The notes: generated by a model from the letters alone, not told the origin. Positions 16,145 to 24,615 are shown, counted from the first letter of the stretch. The stretch: DNA of 64,000 bases from Magnetospirillum sp. XM-1 (GCF_001511835.1 NZ_LN997848.1:1922001-1986000), one strand, 5' to 3'. Numbers and translations are program-made.

Positions 16145-16641
16145 GACGGTTCCCCCTTGCCGGCGCGCAGCACGGCGCGCAGCACCCGGTGGTGGCTGCC
16201 GCAGCGGCACAGATGGCCGTCCAGGGCGGCCTTGGCCTCGTCTCTGCCGGGCTGGGGATTGCGGGCCAGCAGGGCGGCGCTTTCCACCACCATGCCGGCG
16301 GTGCACCAGCCGCATTGGGCGGCCTGCTCGGCCACGAAGGCGGCCTGGACCGGATGGGGGGCTTGCGGCGTGCCCAGCCCTTCGATGGTGGTCACGCTGC
16401 GGCCGGCGGCCATGGCCAGCGTGGTCTGGCACGACCGCGCCGGTTCGCCGTCGATCAGCACGGCGCAGGCGCCGCATTCGCCCTTGCCGCAGCCCATGTG
16501 AGTGCCGGTCAGGTTCAATTCGCCGCGCAGCCAGTAGATCAGCGGCATGTCGCCATCCGCCGGGGCGGCGGTCCTGGGGGTGCCGTTGACGGTCAGCGAG
16601 AGGCGGGCGGGAGCTTTGGGGCTTGCTGGCTTTGCGGGCAT
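16141..16641 (-). CDS. 2Fe-2S small subunit of the molybdenum hydroxylase
   Basis: 166 residues from ATG 16641, which is chosen because GAGGA lies 7 bases before it. The N-terminal plant-type ferredoxin cluster has CGKGECGAC and a later SC near residues 48-70; the second cluster has CGWC and CRCG near residues 108 and 145. Both are the classic pattern of the xanthine oxidase small subunit. It passes electrons from the Mo centre. Its TGA overlaps the ATG of the large subunit. It has no Tat signal of its own, so it is presumably carried out with its partner. Confidence 0.93.
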   Translation of the reverse strand: MPAKPASPKAPARLSLTVNGTPRTAAPADGDMPLIYWLRGELNLTGTHMGCGKGECGACAVLIDGEPARSCQTTLAMAAGRSVTTIEGLGTPQAPHPVQAAFVAEQAAQCGWCTAGMVVESAALLARNPQPGRDEAKAALDGHLCRCGSHHRVLRAVLRAGKGEPS

Positions 16642-16745
16642 GACATCCTCGCGCAAGGTGGGCCGCGCAGTATAGGGCCAAATCCCCGGCTTGCCCAAGG
16701 CCGCGCTTATCCGCTACACCCAACCCAGACACGGGGGAGGCCGGT

Positions 16746-17438
16746 TTGAACCAGCATGCGCCGGGATTTTACGCCAGCTACGCCAGCCACAAGGGCTACG
16801 CCATGCCCGCGGTCGGGCCGAAGCAGTCGGCACGCTACGATGCCGAGATCTGGGAACCGGCCGGATGCGCCGCCAGTCATTCCTTCCTGGAAATCGGCTG
16901 CGGCACCGGCGCATTTCTCGGCTATCTGCGGAACAAGGGCGTGGCGCGCCTGCTGGGGATCGACCACGATCCCGCCTTGGCCTCGGTGATCCCCGAGGCG
17001 GCGCGGGGCGATTTCCTCTGCCGCGACGTGTGGGAGGTCCTGGCCGACGAAAGCCTTGACCGGTTCGACCGCATCGTGTTGCTGGACGTGCTGGAACATT
17101 TCGAGGCGGGGGATGCGCTGCGCCTGATGCAAGCCCTGCGCGGGCGCCTCGCCGCCAACGGCCGGGTGGTGGTCAAGGTCCCCAACGCCGGCTCGCCCTG
17201 GGGGCTGCCCTATCAGTACGGCGACCTCACTCACCGGACGGCTTTCGCCACCATCTCCATGCGCCAGCTGGCCGATGCCGCAGGCTTCGCGCCGCCGCTG
17301 CTTTACGGCCAGCGCCAGGGGTCGCGGCGGCGCATGCTTGCCGATTCCCTGGTCTGTCGGCTTTTGTCCTGGGCCTTGCTCAATCCGCCGGAAATCTGGA
17401 GCGCCAATTTCTACGCCATCCTGCAGGTGAAGCCGTGA
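16746..17438 (+). CDS. Class I SAM-dependent methyltransferase
   Basis: 230 residues with motif I FLEIGCGTGAFLGYL near residue 47, an acidic GIDHD at the end of strand 2, and DRIVLLDVLEHFEAGD near residue 107. The region VVVKVPNAGSPWG is typical of methyltransferases acting on sugars, lipids or other small acceptors in surface polysaccharide clusters. A TTG start at 16746 is supported by GGGGGAGG 5 bases upstream; no ATG fits. It overlaps the next membrane-protein gene by 4 bases, so the two probably work in one surface-glycan step. Confidence 0.87.
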   Translation: MNQHAPGFYASYASHKGYAMPAVGPKQSARYDAEIWEPAGCAASHSFLEIGCGTGAFLGYLRNKGVARLLGIDHDPALASVIPEAARGDFLCRDVWEVLADESLDRFDRIVLLDVLEHFEAGDALRLMQALRGRLAANGRVVVKVPNAGSPWGLPYQYGDLTHRTAFATISMRQLADAAGFAPPLLYGQRQGSRRRMLADSLVCRLLSWALLNPPEIWSANFYAILQVKP

Positions 17439-19012
17439 CGCGCAATTTTGCCCTGTGGGTCATTCCGGCCCTGTTCACCGCCCTGCTGTTCGCCATGGGC
17501 GCGGCGTCGCAGCCGTTCTGGCAGGTCTTCAACCTGGACCCCGACTACTATTACCTGACCAACGGCCTGCTGCTGGTGGAGGGCCTGGCTCCCACCGACA
17601 TGGGCCATCCCGGGACGCCGGTGCATGTGTTCTTCGCCGCCGTCCTGCGGCTGATGCATGTGGGCGAGCCCACCGGGGCCATCGTCGACGCCGTGCTCCG
17701 CGATCCCGAGCGGCATCTGCGGATGGTCACCTGGGTGATGTATCCGCTGATCGGCCTGTCGCTGGTGGCGCTGGGCCGCGCCTTCGCGTCGGCCACCGGA
17801 CGGCTGGCTCCGGCGCTGCTGGCCCAGGGCGCGCCGTTCCTGTCCATGATCATCCCCAAGTTCGGCCTGCACCCCAAGCCCGAGGGCTTCCTGATCATCG
17901 CCGTGGCCATGGTGCTGATCGCCGCGCTCAGGGTGGTGAAGGCCGAGACGCTGACCGACCGCCACGTGGGCTGGCTGGGCCTGGCGCTGGGCTTCGGCAT
18001 CGCGTGCAAGATCCAGTTCGCGGCGCTGGGGCTGATCCCCCTGTTCATCCTGGACCGCCGCCGGCTGTTCCTGGTGCTGCCGCTCACCACCATCGCCGGC
18101 TTCCTGATCTTCTTCTCGCCGGCCCTGCCCTCGCTCGACATCTTCCTGGGCTGGTGGGCGAAGGTTCTGACCCACAGCGGGGCCTACGGCACCGGCGAGG
18201 CGGGCGTGGTCCAGTCGGGGCGTTACCCCAAGGCGGTGATCGGCCTGTTCGGCTCCAAGATCATCTTCACCGTGGTGATTCTTCTGTCGCTGTTCGCCCT
18301 GGCCGGCTATGTGCGGCTGCGCCGCCGGGGGCTGATCGCCGCCGACAAACTGGCCGGGCTGCTGACCGGCTTGGTGGCTGCGGAAATATTCACCATCCTG
18401 GCGGTGGCCAAGCAGCCCGCCGCCCATTACCTGGTGCCGGCCCTGCTGCTGACCGGGCCCAGCCTCGCCATCCTGTTCGTGCTGTCGGGCAAGGTCTTTT
18501 CCCCCCGGCCGCATCTCAGGGCGTGGAGCGTGCTGGGCCTGATCCTGGTCCTGATCAGCGCTCAGGCCTCCTGGAAGCAATACGCCGAGCTGGCCCGCTG
18601 GACGCGGGAGGCCCAGGCCTTCGACATGGGCCGGTTCAAGGCCTGCGCCAAGATCGACTTCGATTCCGCCTCCACGCTGCCCTATGCGCTGCAGCGCGGC
18701 GACATGAACTCCAAGGGCCGCTATTCGCCCAAGCTGGCCGAGTTCATGCCCACCGACCACTACACCTGGTTCATCAACGAGCATTCGTGGTGGAGCAGCG
18801 GCTTCATGCAGTGGAACAAGCCCATGAAGCCGGCCGAGGTGCTGGCCGCCTATCCCTGTGCGATCTTTCGCGGCAACCAGGGATCGCGCCTGGTCGAGTG
18901 GGCGGTGCGTGAGTTGGGATCGTTCCGGCCCGACGATGCCTGCCCGGTGGGCGAGGAAAACGTCTTTACCTTCGGAATCCGCTGCGACGGCTCAACCCCC
19001 CTTGCAAAATGA
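17435..19012 (+). CDS. Polytopic membrane protein resembling GT-C glycosyltransferases
   Basis: 525 residues with about ten hydrophobic segments in the first 400 and a soluble C-terminal ~130 residues with Trp-rich TDHYTWFINEHSWWSSGFMQWN. NLDPDYYYLTNGLLLVEG near residue 33 places an acidic residue in the first loop, as in lipid-linked-sugar GT-C enzymes. The family assignment is by topology and this loop only. GTG start overlaps the methyltransferase stop (GTGA). Likely acts at the periplasmic face on a polyprenyl-linked donor; what it glycosylates is unknown. Confidence 0.7.
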   Translation: MTRNFALWVIPALFTALLFAMGAASQPFWQVFNLDPDYYYLTNGLLLVEGLAPTDMGHPGTPVHVFFAAVLRLMHVGEPTGAIVDAVLRDPERHLRMVTWVMYPLIGLSLVALGRAFASATGRLAPALLAQGAPFLSMIIPKFGLHPKPEGFLIIAVAMVLIAALRVVKAETLTDRHVGWLGLALGFGIACKIQFAALGLIPLFILDRRRLFLVLPLTTIAGFLIFFSPALPSLDIFLGWWAKVLTHSGAYGTGEAGVVQSGRYPKAVIGLFGSKIIFTVVILLSLFALAGYVRLRRRGLIAADKLAGLLTGLVAAEIFTILAVAKQPAAHYLVPALLLTGPSLAILFVLSGKVFSPRPHLRAWSVLGLILVLISAQASWKQYAELARWTREAQAFDMGRFKACAKIDFDSASTLPYALQRGDMNSKGRYSPKLAEFMPTDHYTWFINEHSWWSSGFMQWNKPMKPAEVLAAYPCAIFRGNQGSRLVEWAVRELGSFRPDDACPVGEENVFTFGIRCDGSTPLAK

Positions 19013-19060
19013 GGCCAAAGGGATAGCCTTCTCGGGTCACGTCAGGACCAGGGGGACATC

Positions 19061-19705
19061 ATGGCGGCCAAGGCCGTAACCATCGCCCAGCAGAAGGGCG
19101 GCGCCGGAAAGACCACCATCGCCGCGCAACTGGCCGTCACCTTCGCGCGCGGCGGATTGCGGGTCGGGTTGCTCGACATCGATCCCCAGGGGTCGCTGGC
19201 CGCCTGGTACGACATCCGCAAGGCCCTGGTCGAGGAAGAAGGCGGCGGCATCACCTTCGTGCAGGCTTCGGGCTGGCGGCTGTCCACCGAGCTGGACCGT
19301 CTGAGGCGCGATGTCGATCTGGTGCTGATCGATTCCCCGCCCCATGCCGAGACCGAAGTGCGTATCGCCGTGCGCGCCGCCGACCTGATCTTGGTGCCCA
19401 TGCAGCCCTCGCCCATGGATTTGTGGGCCACCGGCCCCACATTGGATATGGCCCGCAAGGAGAAGTCGCCGGCCCTGATGGTGTTCAACCGCACTCCGCC
19501 GCGCGGCAAGCTGGTGGACGCGGTGCGCAAGAAGATCAAGGATGCCGAGGTGCCCGTCGCCCAGACGGTGCTGGGCAACCGGGTGGCCTTCGCGGCCTCC
19601 ATGATGGAGGGCAAGGGCGTGGTGGAAAGCAATCCGCGCCATACCGCCACCAAGGAAATCAAGGCGCTGGCGGTGGAAATCGCCGGCATTCTGGGATTGG
19701 ATTGA
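19061..19705 (+). CDS. Orphan ParA/MinD-family ATPase
   Basis: 214 residues. The deviant Walker A KGGAGKTT near residue 12, Walker A' LLDIDPQGSLAAW, and Walker B VLIDSPP are all present, so ATP-driven dimerisation is expected. There is no N-terminal helix-turn-helix, so it is a short chromosomal type. No parB, parS-like repeat or cell-division gene is adjacent; such orphans often position protein clusters or other cargo, which is inference. It follows a GGGGGACATC ribosome-binding region and precedes a CopD-like gene by 5 bases, so it may be co-transcribed with it. Confidence 0.88.
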   Translation: MAAKAVTIAQQKGGAGKTTIAAQLAVTFARGGLRVGLLDIDPQGSLAAWYDIRKALVEEEGGGITFVQASGWRLSTELDRLRRDVDLVLIDSPPHAETEVRIAVRAADLILVPMQPSPMDLWATGPTLDMARKEKSPALMVFNRTPPRGKLVDAVRKKIKDAEVPVAQTVLGNRVAFAASMMEGKGVVESNPRHTATKEIKALAVEIAGILGLD

Positions 19706-19710
19706 GGGCC

Positions 19711-20196
19711 ATGGACGCCATCCTCGACAATGCCTACGCCATCGCCATGGCGCTGCACACGCTGGCGGCGGTGGTCTGGGTGGGCGGCATGTTCTTCGCC
19801 CATCTGATCCTGCGCCCCGTCATGGCCGACCGCCCGGCGCCCGAGCGCCTGGCCGTGTGGCGCGAGGTCTTCCCCCGCTTCTTCTTCTGGGTGTGGGTCA
19901 GCATCGCCGTTCTGCTGGCCACCGGCTATTCCACCCTGCTGCTGGGCTTCAAGGCCGGCTTCACCGGCGGTCCCGGCCATGTGGACATCATGCAGCTGAT
20001 CGGGCTGGTGATGATCGCCTTGTACTTCCAGCTGTTCTTCGGCCCCTGGCAGGGCTTCAAGCGGGCCTTCGCCAGCGCCGATTATCCCAAATGCGCCGAA
20101 TATCAGATCCGCATCCGCCACATCGTCACCGTCAACCTGATCCTCGGCCTGATCTGCGTCGTGATCGGCGTGGCCGGGTCGCTGCTGGGGGCGTGA
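19711..20196 (+). CDS. CopD-family integral membrane protein
   Basis: 161 residues with four membrane segments (about 8-28, 50-72, 90-110, 130-155). HTLAAVVWVGGMFFAHLILRP at the start and QIRIRHIVTVNLILGL near residue 135 provide the paired histidines seen in CopD-like and related heme or copper membrane proteins. It could bind heme b between helices. The ATG at 19711 is 5 bases after the parA stop. The function is not established for this stand-alone type. Confidence 0.8.
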   Translation: MDAILDNAYAIAMALHTLAAVVWVGGMFFAHLILRPVMADRPAPERLAVWREVFPRFFFWVWVSIAVLLATGYSTLLLGFKAGFTGGPGHVDIMQLIGLVMIALYFQLFFGPWQGFKRAFASADYPKCAEYQIRIRHIVTVNLILGLICVVIGVAGSLLGA

Positions 20197-20201
20197 GGCC
20201 G

Positions 20202-20810
20202 ATGGACCGGGACAAGGACGTCGAAATCCTTTCCAAGGAAACGGTCTACAAGGGCTATTTCCAGGTGGACCGCTACCGCCTGCGCCACCGCACCTTCGCC
20301 GGCGGCTGGACCGACGAGATGGTGCGCGAGGTGTTCGAGCGCGGCCACGCCGTGGTGGTGCTGCTCTACGATCCCGACCGCGACAGGATCGCCCTGATCG
20401 AGCAGTTCCGTCCCGGCGCCTACGCCGCCGGCTGGCATCCCTGGCTGGTCGAGTGCGTGGCCGGCATCATCGAGGAAGGCGAGCACCCCGACGACGTCGC
20501 CCGGCGCGAAACCCGCGAGGAGGCGGGATCAGACCCCACCGACATGATTCATATCGGCGACTATCTGGTTACCGCCGGTGGATCGTCGGAAAGCTGCAAG
20601 CTTTACTGCGCCCGGGTGGATTCGTCGGTCATCGCCGGCACCCACGGCCTGGCCCACGAGGGCGAGGACATCCGGGTGTTCGTCATCGATCCCGCCGAAG
20701 CCCTGGCCATGTGCCGTGACGGGCGGATCAACAACGCCATGGCGGTGCTGGCCATCCAGTGGCTGACGCTGGAGAAGGACGGCCTGCGGGCCCGCTGGCT
20801 GGGGGCCTGA
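20202..20810 (+). CDS. ADP-ribose pyrophosphatase-like Nudix hydrolase
   Basis: 202 residues, the usual length of the NudF/ADPRase family. The Nudix box GIIEEGEHPDDVARRETREE (about residues 87-106) followed by AGS is complete, giving Mg2+-dependent cleavage of a nucleoside diphosphate linked to X. The preceding RPGAYAAG and following YLVTAGGSSESCKLY are typical of ADP-ribose-type enzymes, in which a proline/serine pattern downstream helps fix the substrate. The ATG is 5 bases after the CopD-like stop. Cytoplasmic housekeeping of toxic ADP-ribose is the likely role. Confidence 0.92.
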   Translation: MDRDKDVEILSKETVYKGYFQVDRYRLRHRTFAGGWTDEMVREVFERGHAVVVLLYDPDRDRIALIEQFRPGAYAAGWHPWLVECVAGIIEEGEHPDDVARRETREEAGSDPTDMIHIGDYLVTAGGSSESCKLYCARVDSSVIAGTHGLAHEGEDIRVFVIDPAEALAMCRDGRINNAMAVLAIQWLTLEKDGLRARWLGA

Positions 20811-20814
20811 GCGT

Positions 20815-21423
20815 CTAGCCCTGTGCCAGGACCAGCAGCGGCTGCGCCCCGTCCCAGATCATGCGCAGCGCCACGATGACGATGATGCCTAAGCCCACAT
20901 AGGCGATCCAGTGCCAGCGCTTGAGGATGCGGGCCACCACTTCCGACGCCGCGCCGGTCAGCGCCACGGAAAGCGCCAGACCCAGCACCATGATCCACAC
21001 GTGCTCGCGCGCCGCGCCCGCCACCGCCAGAACGTTGTCCAGCGACATGGAGACGTCGGCCAGGATGATCTGCTTGACCGCCTCGCTGAACTTCTTAGGG
21101 ACAGCGGGCGTTTCCGCGCCCTCCTCGGGCATGTCGTCGTGGCCGCCGGTCCGCAGCTCGCGCCACAGCTTCCACGACACCCACAAAAGCAGCAGCCCGC
21201 CGGCGAACAGCAGGCCGATGATGCCCATCAGCTGCACGGCGAAGACCGAGAACAGGATGCGCAGGCCGGCGGCGGCCGCGATGCCCCACAGAATAGCCTT
21301 GCGCCGCTGCTCGGGGGCCAGCCCGGCGGCGGCGATGCCGATCACCACCGCGTTGTCGCCGGCCAGGGTGACGTCGATGGCGACGACGGAGGCCAGGGCG
21401 GTCAGCTCGGACGCCAAATCCAT
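20815..21423 (-). CDS. TerC family integral membrane protein
   Basis: 202 residues with seven predicted helices. The acidic signatures VVAIDVTLAGDNAVVIGIA near residue 15 and IILADVSMSLDNVLAVAGA near residue 120 are the two inverted TerC repeats, each with the DN pair thought to coordinate metal. Between them is an acidic cytoplasmic loop. TerC relatives export manganese or support loading of exported metalloproteins; here there are no other tellurite genes, so metal homeostasis is more likely. Its ATG overlaps the stop of the upstream SpmAB-like gene by one base (TAATG). Confidence 0.92.
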   Translation of the reverse strand: MDLASELTALASVVAIDVTLAGDNAVVIGIAAAGLAPEQRRKAILWGIAAAAGLRILFSVFAVQLMGIIGLLFAGGLLLLWVSWKLWRELRTGGHDDMPEEGAETPAVPKKFSEAVKQIILADVSMSLDNVLAVAGAAREHVWIMVLGLALSVALTGAASEVVARILKRWHWIAYVGLGIIVIVALRMIWDGAQPLLVLAQG

Positions 21424-22658
21424 TACAATCCTCCGAACAACAGGCGGCAGACGATCACGGCGGCGACCAGGGCGGCGAGATCGGCCAGCAATCCCACCGC
21501 CAGGGCATGGCGGATGCGCCGCACCTGCACCGCGCCGAAATAGACGGCCAGCACATAAAACGTCGTCTCGGTCGAGCCGTAAAGGGTGGACAGCAGGGCG
21601 CCGAGATAGGAATCGGGGCCGATGGCCGGATCCTTGAGATTGGCGGCCAGCATCCCATAGGAGCCCGAGCCCGACAGGGTGCGCATCACGCCCATCATCA
21701 GGGCCTCGGCCGGCAGGCCCAATCCTTCGGTGAGGCGGCCCAGCGGGCGGATCAGCAGATCCATGGCGCCCGAGGCCCGCACCATGCCGATGGCCGCCAG
21801 GATGGCCACCAGATAGGGGATGATGCGCACCGCCACCTCGAACCCTTCCCTGGCCCCTTCGATGAAGCATTCATACAGCCGCACCCGCTTGGCGGCGCCA
21901 TACAGCAGCAGGCCCACCACCAGGGACGGCATGATCCACGGCCCCAGCGCCTTGCTCCACACCAGCAGCGCCGCCGCCAGCCCCAGCATGGCGGCCAGGG
22001 CGGCCAGACTGGGCCACAGCGGGCCGGGGGCTTCCACGGCCTCGGGCATGGGTTCGGCGGGGCGGGGCAGCCAGACCCGCTGCAATCCGCGGGCGCCCAG
22101 CACGGCGACGATGGTGGCGACGATGGTGGCGATCAGGGTGGGCGCGACGATGGAGGCCGGTTCGGCCGAGCCGGTGGCGGCGCGCAGCGCGATGACGTTG
22201 GTTGGCAGCAAGGTGATGCCCGCCGTGTTGATGCCCAGGAACAGTACCTGGGCGTTGGTGGCGGTGCCCTTGTCGCGGTTGAGGCTTTCCAGGTGCTCCA
22301 TGGCGCGGATGCCGAACGGCGTGGCGGCGTTGCCCAGGCCCAGCAGGTTGGCGGCGAGATTCATCACCATGGCGCCCATGGCCGGGTGGCCGGCGGGAAT
22401 CTCGGGGAACAGGCGGCGCAGCGGCGGCTCCAACAGGCGGGCCACGGCGTTCAGCATGCCGCCGGCCTCGGCCACCTTCATCAGGCCGAGGAACAGGGCC
22501 ATCACCCCCACCAGCCCCAGCGCCAGGGGCACGGCGCCGGTCACCGCCTCCATCAGGCCGGCCGACAGCGTTTCCATGGCGCCCGCCCGGCCCGACAATT
22601 CGGCAACGGCGGCCACCAGGAACGAAACCACGACCAGGACCAGGAATACGGCGTTCAA
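21423..22658 (-). CDS. SpmA-SpmB-like fused nucleoside-recognition membrane protein
   Basis: 411 residues, about ten hydrophobic segments, made of two Gate-type 'nucleoside recognition' halves: the N-terminal half (GAVPLALGLVGVMALFLGLMK, NLLGLGNAATPFG) matches SpmA, and the C-terminal half (SYLGALLSTLYGSTETTFYV) matches SpmB. In Bacillus the two are separate spore-maturation proteins; in Gram-negatives fused forms occur in non-sporulating species and have unknown cargo. A TTG start at 22658 is preferred, with GGGGAGAAA about 10 bases upstream; longer extensions run antisense to the divergent gene. It is translationally coupled to terC. Confidence 0.85.
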   Translation of the reverse strand: MNAVFLVLVVVSFLVAAVAELSGRAGAMETLSAGLMEAVTGAVPLALGLVGVMALFLGLMKVAEAGGMLNAVARLLEPPLRRLFPEIPAGHPAMGAMVMNLAANLLGLGNAATPFGIRAMEHLESLNRDKGTATNAQVLFLGINTAGITLLPTNVIALRAATGSAEPASIVAPTLIATIVATIVAVLGARGLQRVWLPRPAEPMPEAVEAPGPLWPSLAALAAMLGLAAALLVWSKALGPWIMPSLVVGLLLYGAAKRVRLYECFIEGAREGFEVAVRIIPYLVAILAAIGMVRASGAMDLLIRPLGRLTEGLGLPAEALMMGVMRTLSGSGSYGMLAANLKDPAIGPDSYLGALLSTLYGSTETTFYVLAVYFGAVQVRRIRHALAVGLLADLAALVAAVIVCRLLFGGL

Positions 22659-22778
22659 GACCGGCTTTCTCCCCACTCTTAGCGAAGCTATCAGAAGCCG
22701 GGGCGTCGCGCATCCTTGCCGCCCGCCCTGGGGCGTTGTAAATCTCCCCCACGGAATATGCGGGAGAAATGAAGCATC

Positions 22779-23360
22779 ATGCGCCGTGCCGTGATTATCC
22801 TCGGCCTCGCCGTCCTTTGGGCCTGTCCCGCCCTGGCGGCGGACACCGTTCCCGCCCGTCTCGACGCCGCGCGGGCCGCCCATGCCAAGGGCGACCTGGC
22901 CCGTGCCGCCCTGGAACTGGAGGCGGCGGTGGCCGAGCTGCAGGCCCGCCTGGGCAAGCAACTGGCCGACTTCCTGCCGCCGCCCCCCGCCGGCTGGCAG
23001 GCCGAGGCGGTGGAGACCCATTCCCTGGCCGGAACCGGCGGCGGTCTGGCGGTGACCCGGGCCTATGGGCGCGACGACGCGACGCTCAACATCTCGCTGA
23101 TCATCGACAGCCCGGCGGTTTCGGCGGCGGTGGCGCAACTGGCGGCCTTTCCCCAGCCCAACCACCGCAAGGTGAAGGTGGGAACCGAGGAGGCGACCAT
23201 GCGCTGGGATTCCCAGGGCCGTAACGGCGAGGTGCTGATGGTGCTGGGCCCGCGCGTCCTGCTGCAGATCGAAGGCGACAGCCTGGCCAACAGCGACATC
23301 CTGGCCGACGTGGCCAAGGGCTGGAACCTGGGCGGCATCCGCAAGACCATCATGTGGTAG
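22779..23360 (+). CDS. Periplasmic protein of unknown function
   Basis: 193 residues with a signal peptide of about 20 residues ending ALA. The mature start TVPARLDAARAAHAKGDLARAALELEAAV is a single TPR-like helical pair, followed by LPPPPAGWQAEAVE and a beta-rich C-terminal half (ATLNISLIIDSP, GEVLMVLGPRVLLQIEGDS). Proteins with this 'PPPPAGW' layout are common in proteobacterial envelopes but have no assigned role. It is divergent from the SpmAB-terC pair across 120 bases and ends at a strong shared terminator. Confidence 0.75.
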   Translation: MRRAVIILGLAVLWACPALAADTVPARLDAARAAHAKGDLARAALELEAAVAELQARLGKQLADFLPPPPAGWQAEAVETHSLAGTGGGLAVTRAYGRDDATLNISLIIDSPAVSAAVAQLAAFPQPNHRKVKVGTEEATMRWDSQGRNGEVLMVLGPRVLLQIEGDSLANSDILADVAKGWNLGGIRKTIMW

Positions 23361-23371
23361 TGGCCTGCTTA

Positions 23372-23402
23372 CCCCCGAAATCCATGTCATGTATTTCGGG
23401 GG
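23372..23402. terminator. Bidirectional terminator between convergent genes
   Basis: CCCCCGAAAT (23372-23381) pairs perfectly with ATTTCGGGGG (23393-23402) around an 11-base loop. It lies between the periplasmic gene (ends 23360) and lrgB (ends 23410). Confidence 0.75.
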
Positions 23403-23409
23403 CAGGACA

Positions 23410-24129
23410 CTAGCGCAATAGCCCCAGGATCAGCGGCACCATCACGGCGGTGAACAGGCCGACCAGACCGATGGCCAGCCCGCCGAAGGCGCCGGCCTTC
23501 TCGCTCATCTGCAGGGCCCGCGCGGTGCCGATGCCGTGCGCCGCGATACCCATGGCGAGGCCGCGCGCCGCCTGATCCTTGACCCGGGCGAGATCGAGAA
23601 TCCACGATCCGGCGATGGCGCCGAAAATGCCGGTCAGCAGCACCATCACGGCGGTGAGCGACGGGATGCCGCCGATGCGTTCGGCGATGCCCATGGCGAT
23701 GGGGGTGGTCACCGACTTGGACGACAGCGACAGCAGCACCTTTTCCGACCCGCCCAGGCTCCAGGCGATCAGCACCGCGCCGCCGCCGGCGATCAGCGCG
23801 CCGGTCATCACCACGATCAGCACCACCCCCCACACCCGGCGCAGGATGGGCAATTGGCGATAAAGCGGCACCGCCAGCGCCACGGTGGCCGGCCCCAGCA
23901 GGAAGTGGACGAACTGGGCGCCGTCGAAATAGGTGTGGTACTCGGTGCCGGTGGCCATCAGCAGGGCGACGATCATCGCCACCGACACCACCATGGGATT
24001 GAGCAGCGGCGGCCGTTTGTAGCGCTCGTACAGCCACACGGCGACCTGGTAGGCCACCAGGGTCGAGGTCAGCCCCAGCAGCGGCGAGGTGGCGAGATAG
24101 ACCCACAGGCCGGCGAACCCCCCGCTCAT
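23410..24129 (-). CDS. lrgB: LrgB/CidB family membrane protein
   Basis: 239 residues, about seven helices. LLNPMVVSVAMIVALL, FLLGPATVALAVPLY, and the highly conserved SLSSKSVTTPIAMGIAERIGG near residue 130 identify LrgB. With LrgA it forms a holin/antiholin-like pair; in several bacteria and in chloroplasts the fused relative carries glycolate or pyruvate, so transport of a small organic acid is an alternative. Its ATG overlaps the stop of a 36-residue frame lying in a 107-bp insertion that separates it from lrgA. Confidence 0.92.
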   Translation of the reverse strand: MSGGFAGLWVYLATSPLLGLTSTLVAYQVAVWLYERYKRPPLLNPMVVSVAMIVALLMATGTEYHTYFDGAQFVHFLLGPATVALAVPLYRQLPILRRVWGVVLIVVMTGALIAGGGAVLIAWSLGGSEKVLLSLSSKSVTTPIAMGIAERIGGIPSLTAVMVLLTGIFGAIAGSWILDLARVKDQAARGLAMGIAAHGIGTARALQMSEKAGAFGGLAIGLVGLFTAVMVPLILGLLR

Positions 24130-24236
24130 GGCTTTTGCCCCTCAAGCGCCGGGCGGGCGCCTCCGCGCCCTTGGCTTTCCTCCGCTAGCGCTCCGGGGCG
24201 CTCAACGCGCCCGCGCATCGGCTTCGCCTTGCTCAT
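24126..24236 (-). CDS. 36-residue frame within a 107-bp insertion between lrgA and lrgB
   Basis: ATG at 24236 overlaps the lrgA stop as ATGA, and the TGA at 24126 overlaps the lrgB ATG the same way. The product begins MSKAKPMRGRVERPGAL and ends ARPALEGQKP; its last residues copy the lrgA end (EGQKQ). It is Arg/Gly/Pro-rich with no domain. The same 20-base junction, GAGGGGCAAAAGC[A/C]ATGAGC, appears at both ends, one mismatch apart. Coding is possible because coupling is exact, but it may simply be an insertion that keeps the frames overlapping. Confidence 0.4.
   Translation of the reverse strand: MSKAKPMRGRVERPGALAEESQGRGGARPALEGQKP
24130..24236 (-). repeat. 107-bp GC-rich insertion with double hairpin between lrgA and lrgB
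   Basis: Two perfect hairpins share the same arms: GGGCGC-CTCC-GCGCCC (24155-24170) and GGGCGC-TCAAC-GCGCCC (24196-24212) on the + strand. Together with the 20-base direct repeat at its borders this looks like a small inserted repeat element that duplicated the lrgA-lrgB junction. No transposase is present, so it would have moved in trans. Confidence 0.6.
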
Positions 24237-24589
24237 TGCTTTTGCCCCTCGTCCTTGCGGCGCATCAGGAACTGCATCAGGCGGCCCGACACCACCAGGG
24301 TGGCCACGGTGCTGACCAGCACCCCGGCGGCGATGGGCAGGGCCTCGGCGGCGATCACCTTGAAATGCACCATCACGCCGACGCTGGCCGGGACGAACAG
24401 CAGGGGGAAATTGGCGAAGATGGTGCGCGTCACCCCCTCCAGCCCGTCGGGCACCCGGCCCCGGATCACCAATCCGAGGAACAGGATCACCATGCCGAGC
24501 ACCGGACCGGGGAGCGGCAGGCCGGAAAGGCGCACCAGCACCTCGCCGGCAAGCTGGCAGACCAGCAGAACCGTGATATAGGGAAGCAC
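24233..24589 (-). CDS. lrgA: LrgA/CidA family holin-like membrane protein
   Basis: 118 residues with four helices, the family's standard size. QLAGEVLVRLSGLPLPGPVLGMVILFLGL and LLFVPASVGVMVHFKV are signature blocks. A GTG start at 24589 is chosen because GGAGA lies about 6 bases upstream; the ATG 42 bases farther upstream has no good site and would overlap the divergent SemiSWEET gene start. First gene of the lrgAB unit. Normally the pair overlaps or abuts directly; here 107 bases have been inserted between them. Confidence 0.9.
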   Translation of the reverse strand: MLPYITVLLVCQLAGEVLVRLSGLPLPGPVLGMVILFLGLVIRGRVPDGLEGVTRTIFANFPLLFVPASVGVMVHFKVIAAEALPIAAGVLVSTVATLVVSGRLMQFLMRRKDEGQKQ

Positions 24590-24615
24590 GCTCGCTCTCC
24601 TCTCAGGGATCGTCC

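Noticed and set aside
13967..16732. 921-residue frame as one fused molybdenum hydroxylase
   Set aside because: The first ~196 residues are the out-of-frame shadow of the Fe-S subunit gene. The Tat signal and ATGA overlap fix the true start at 16144.
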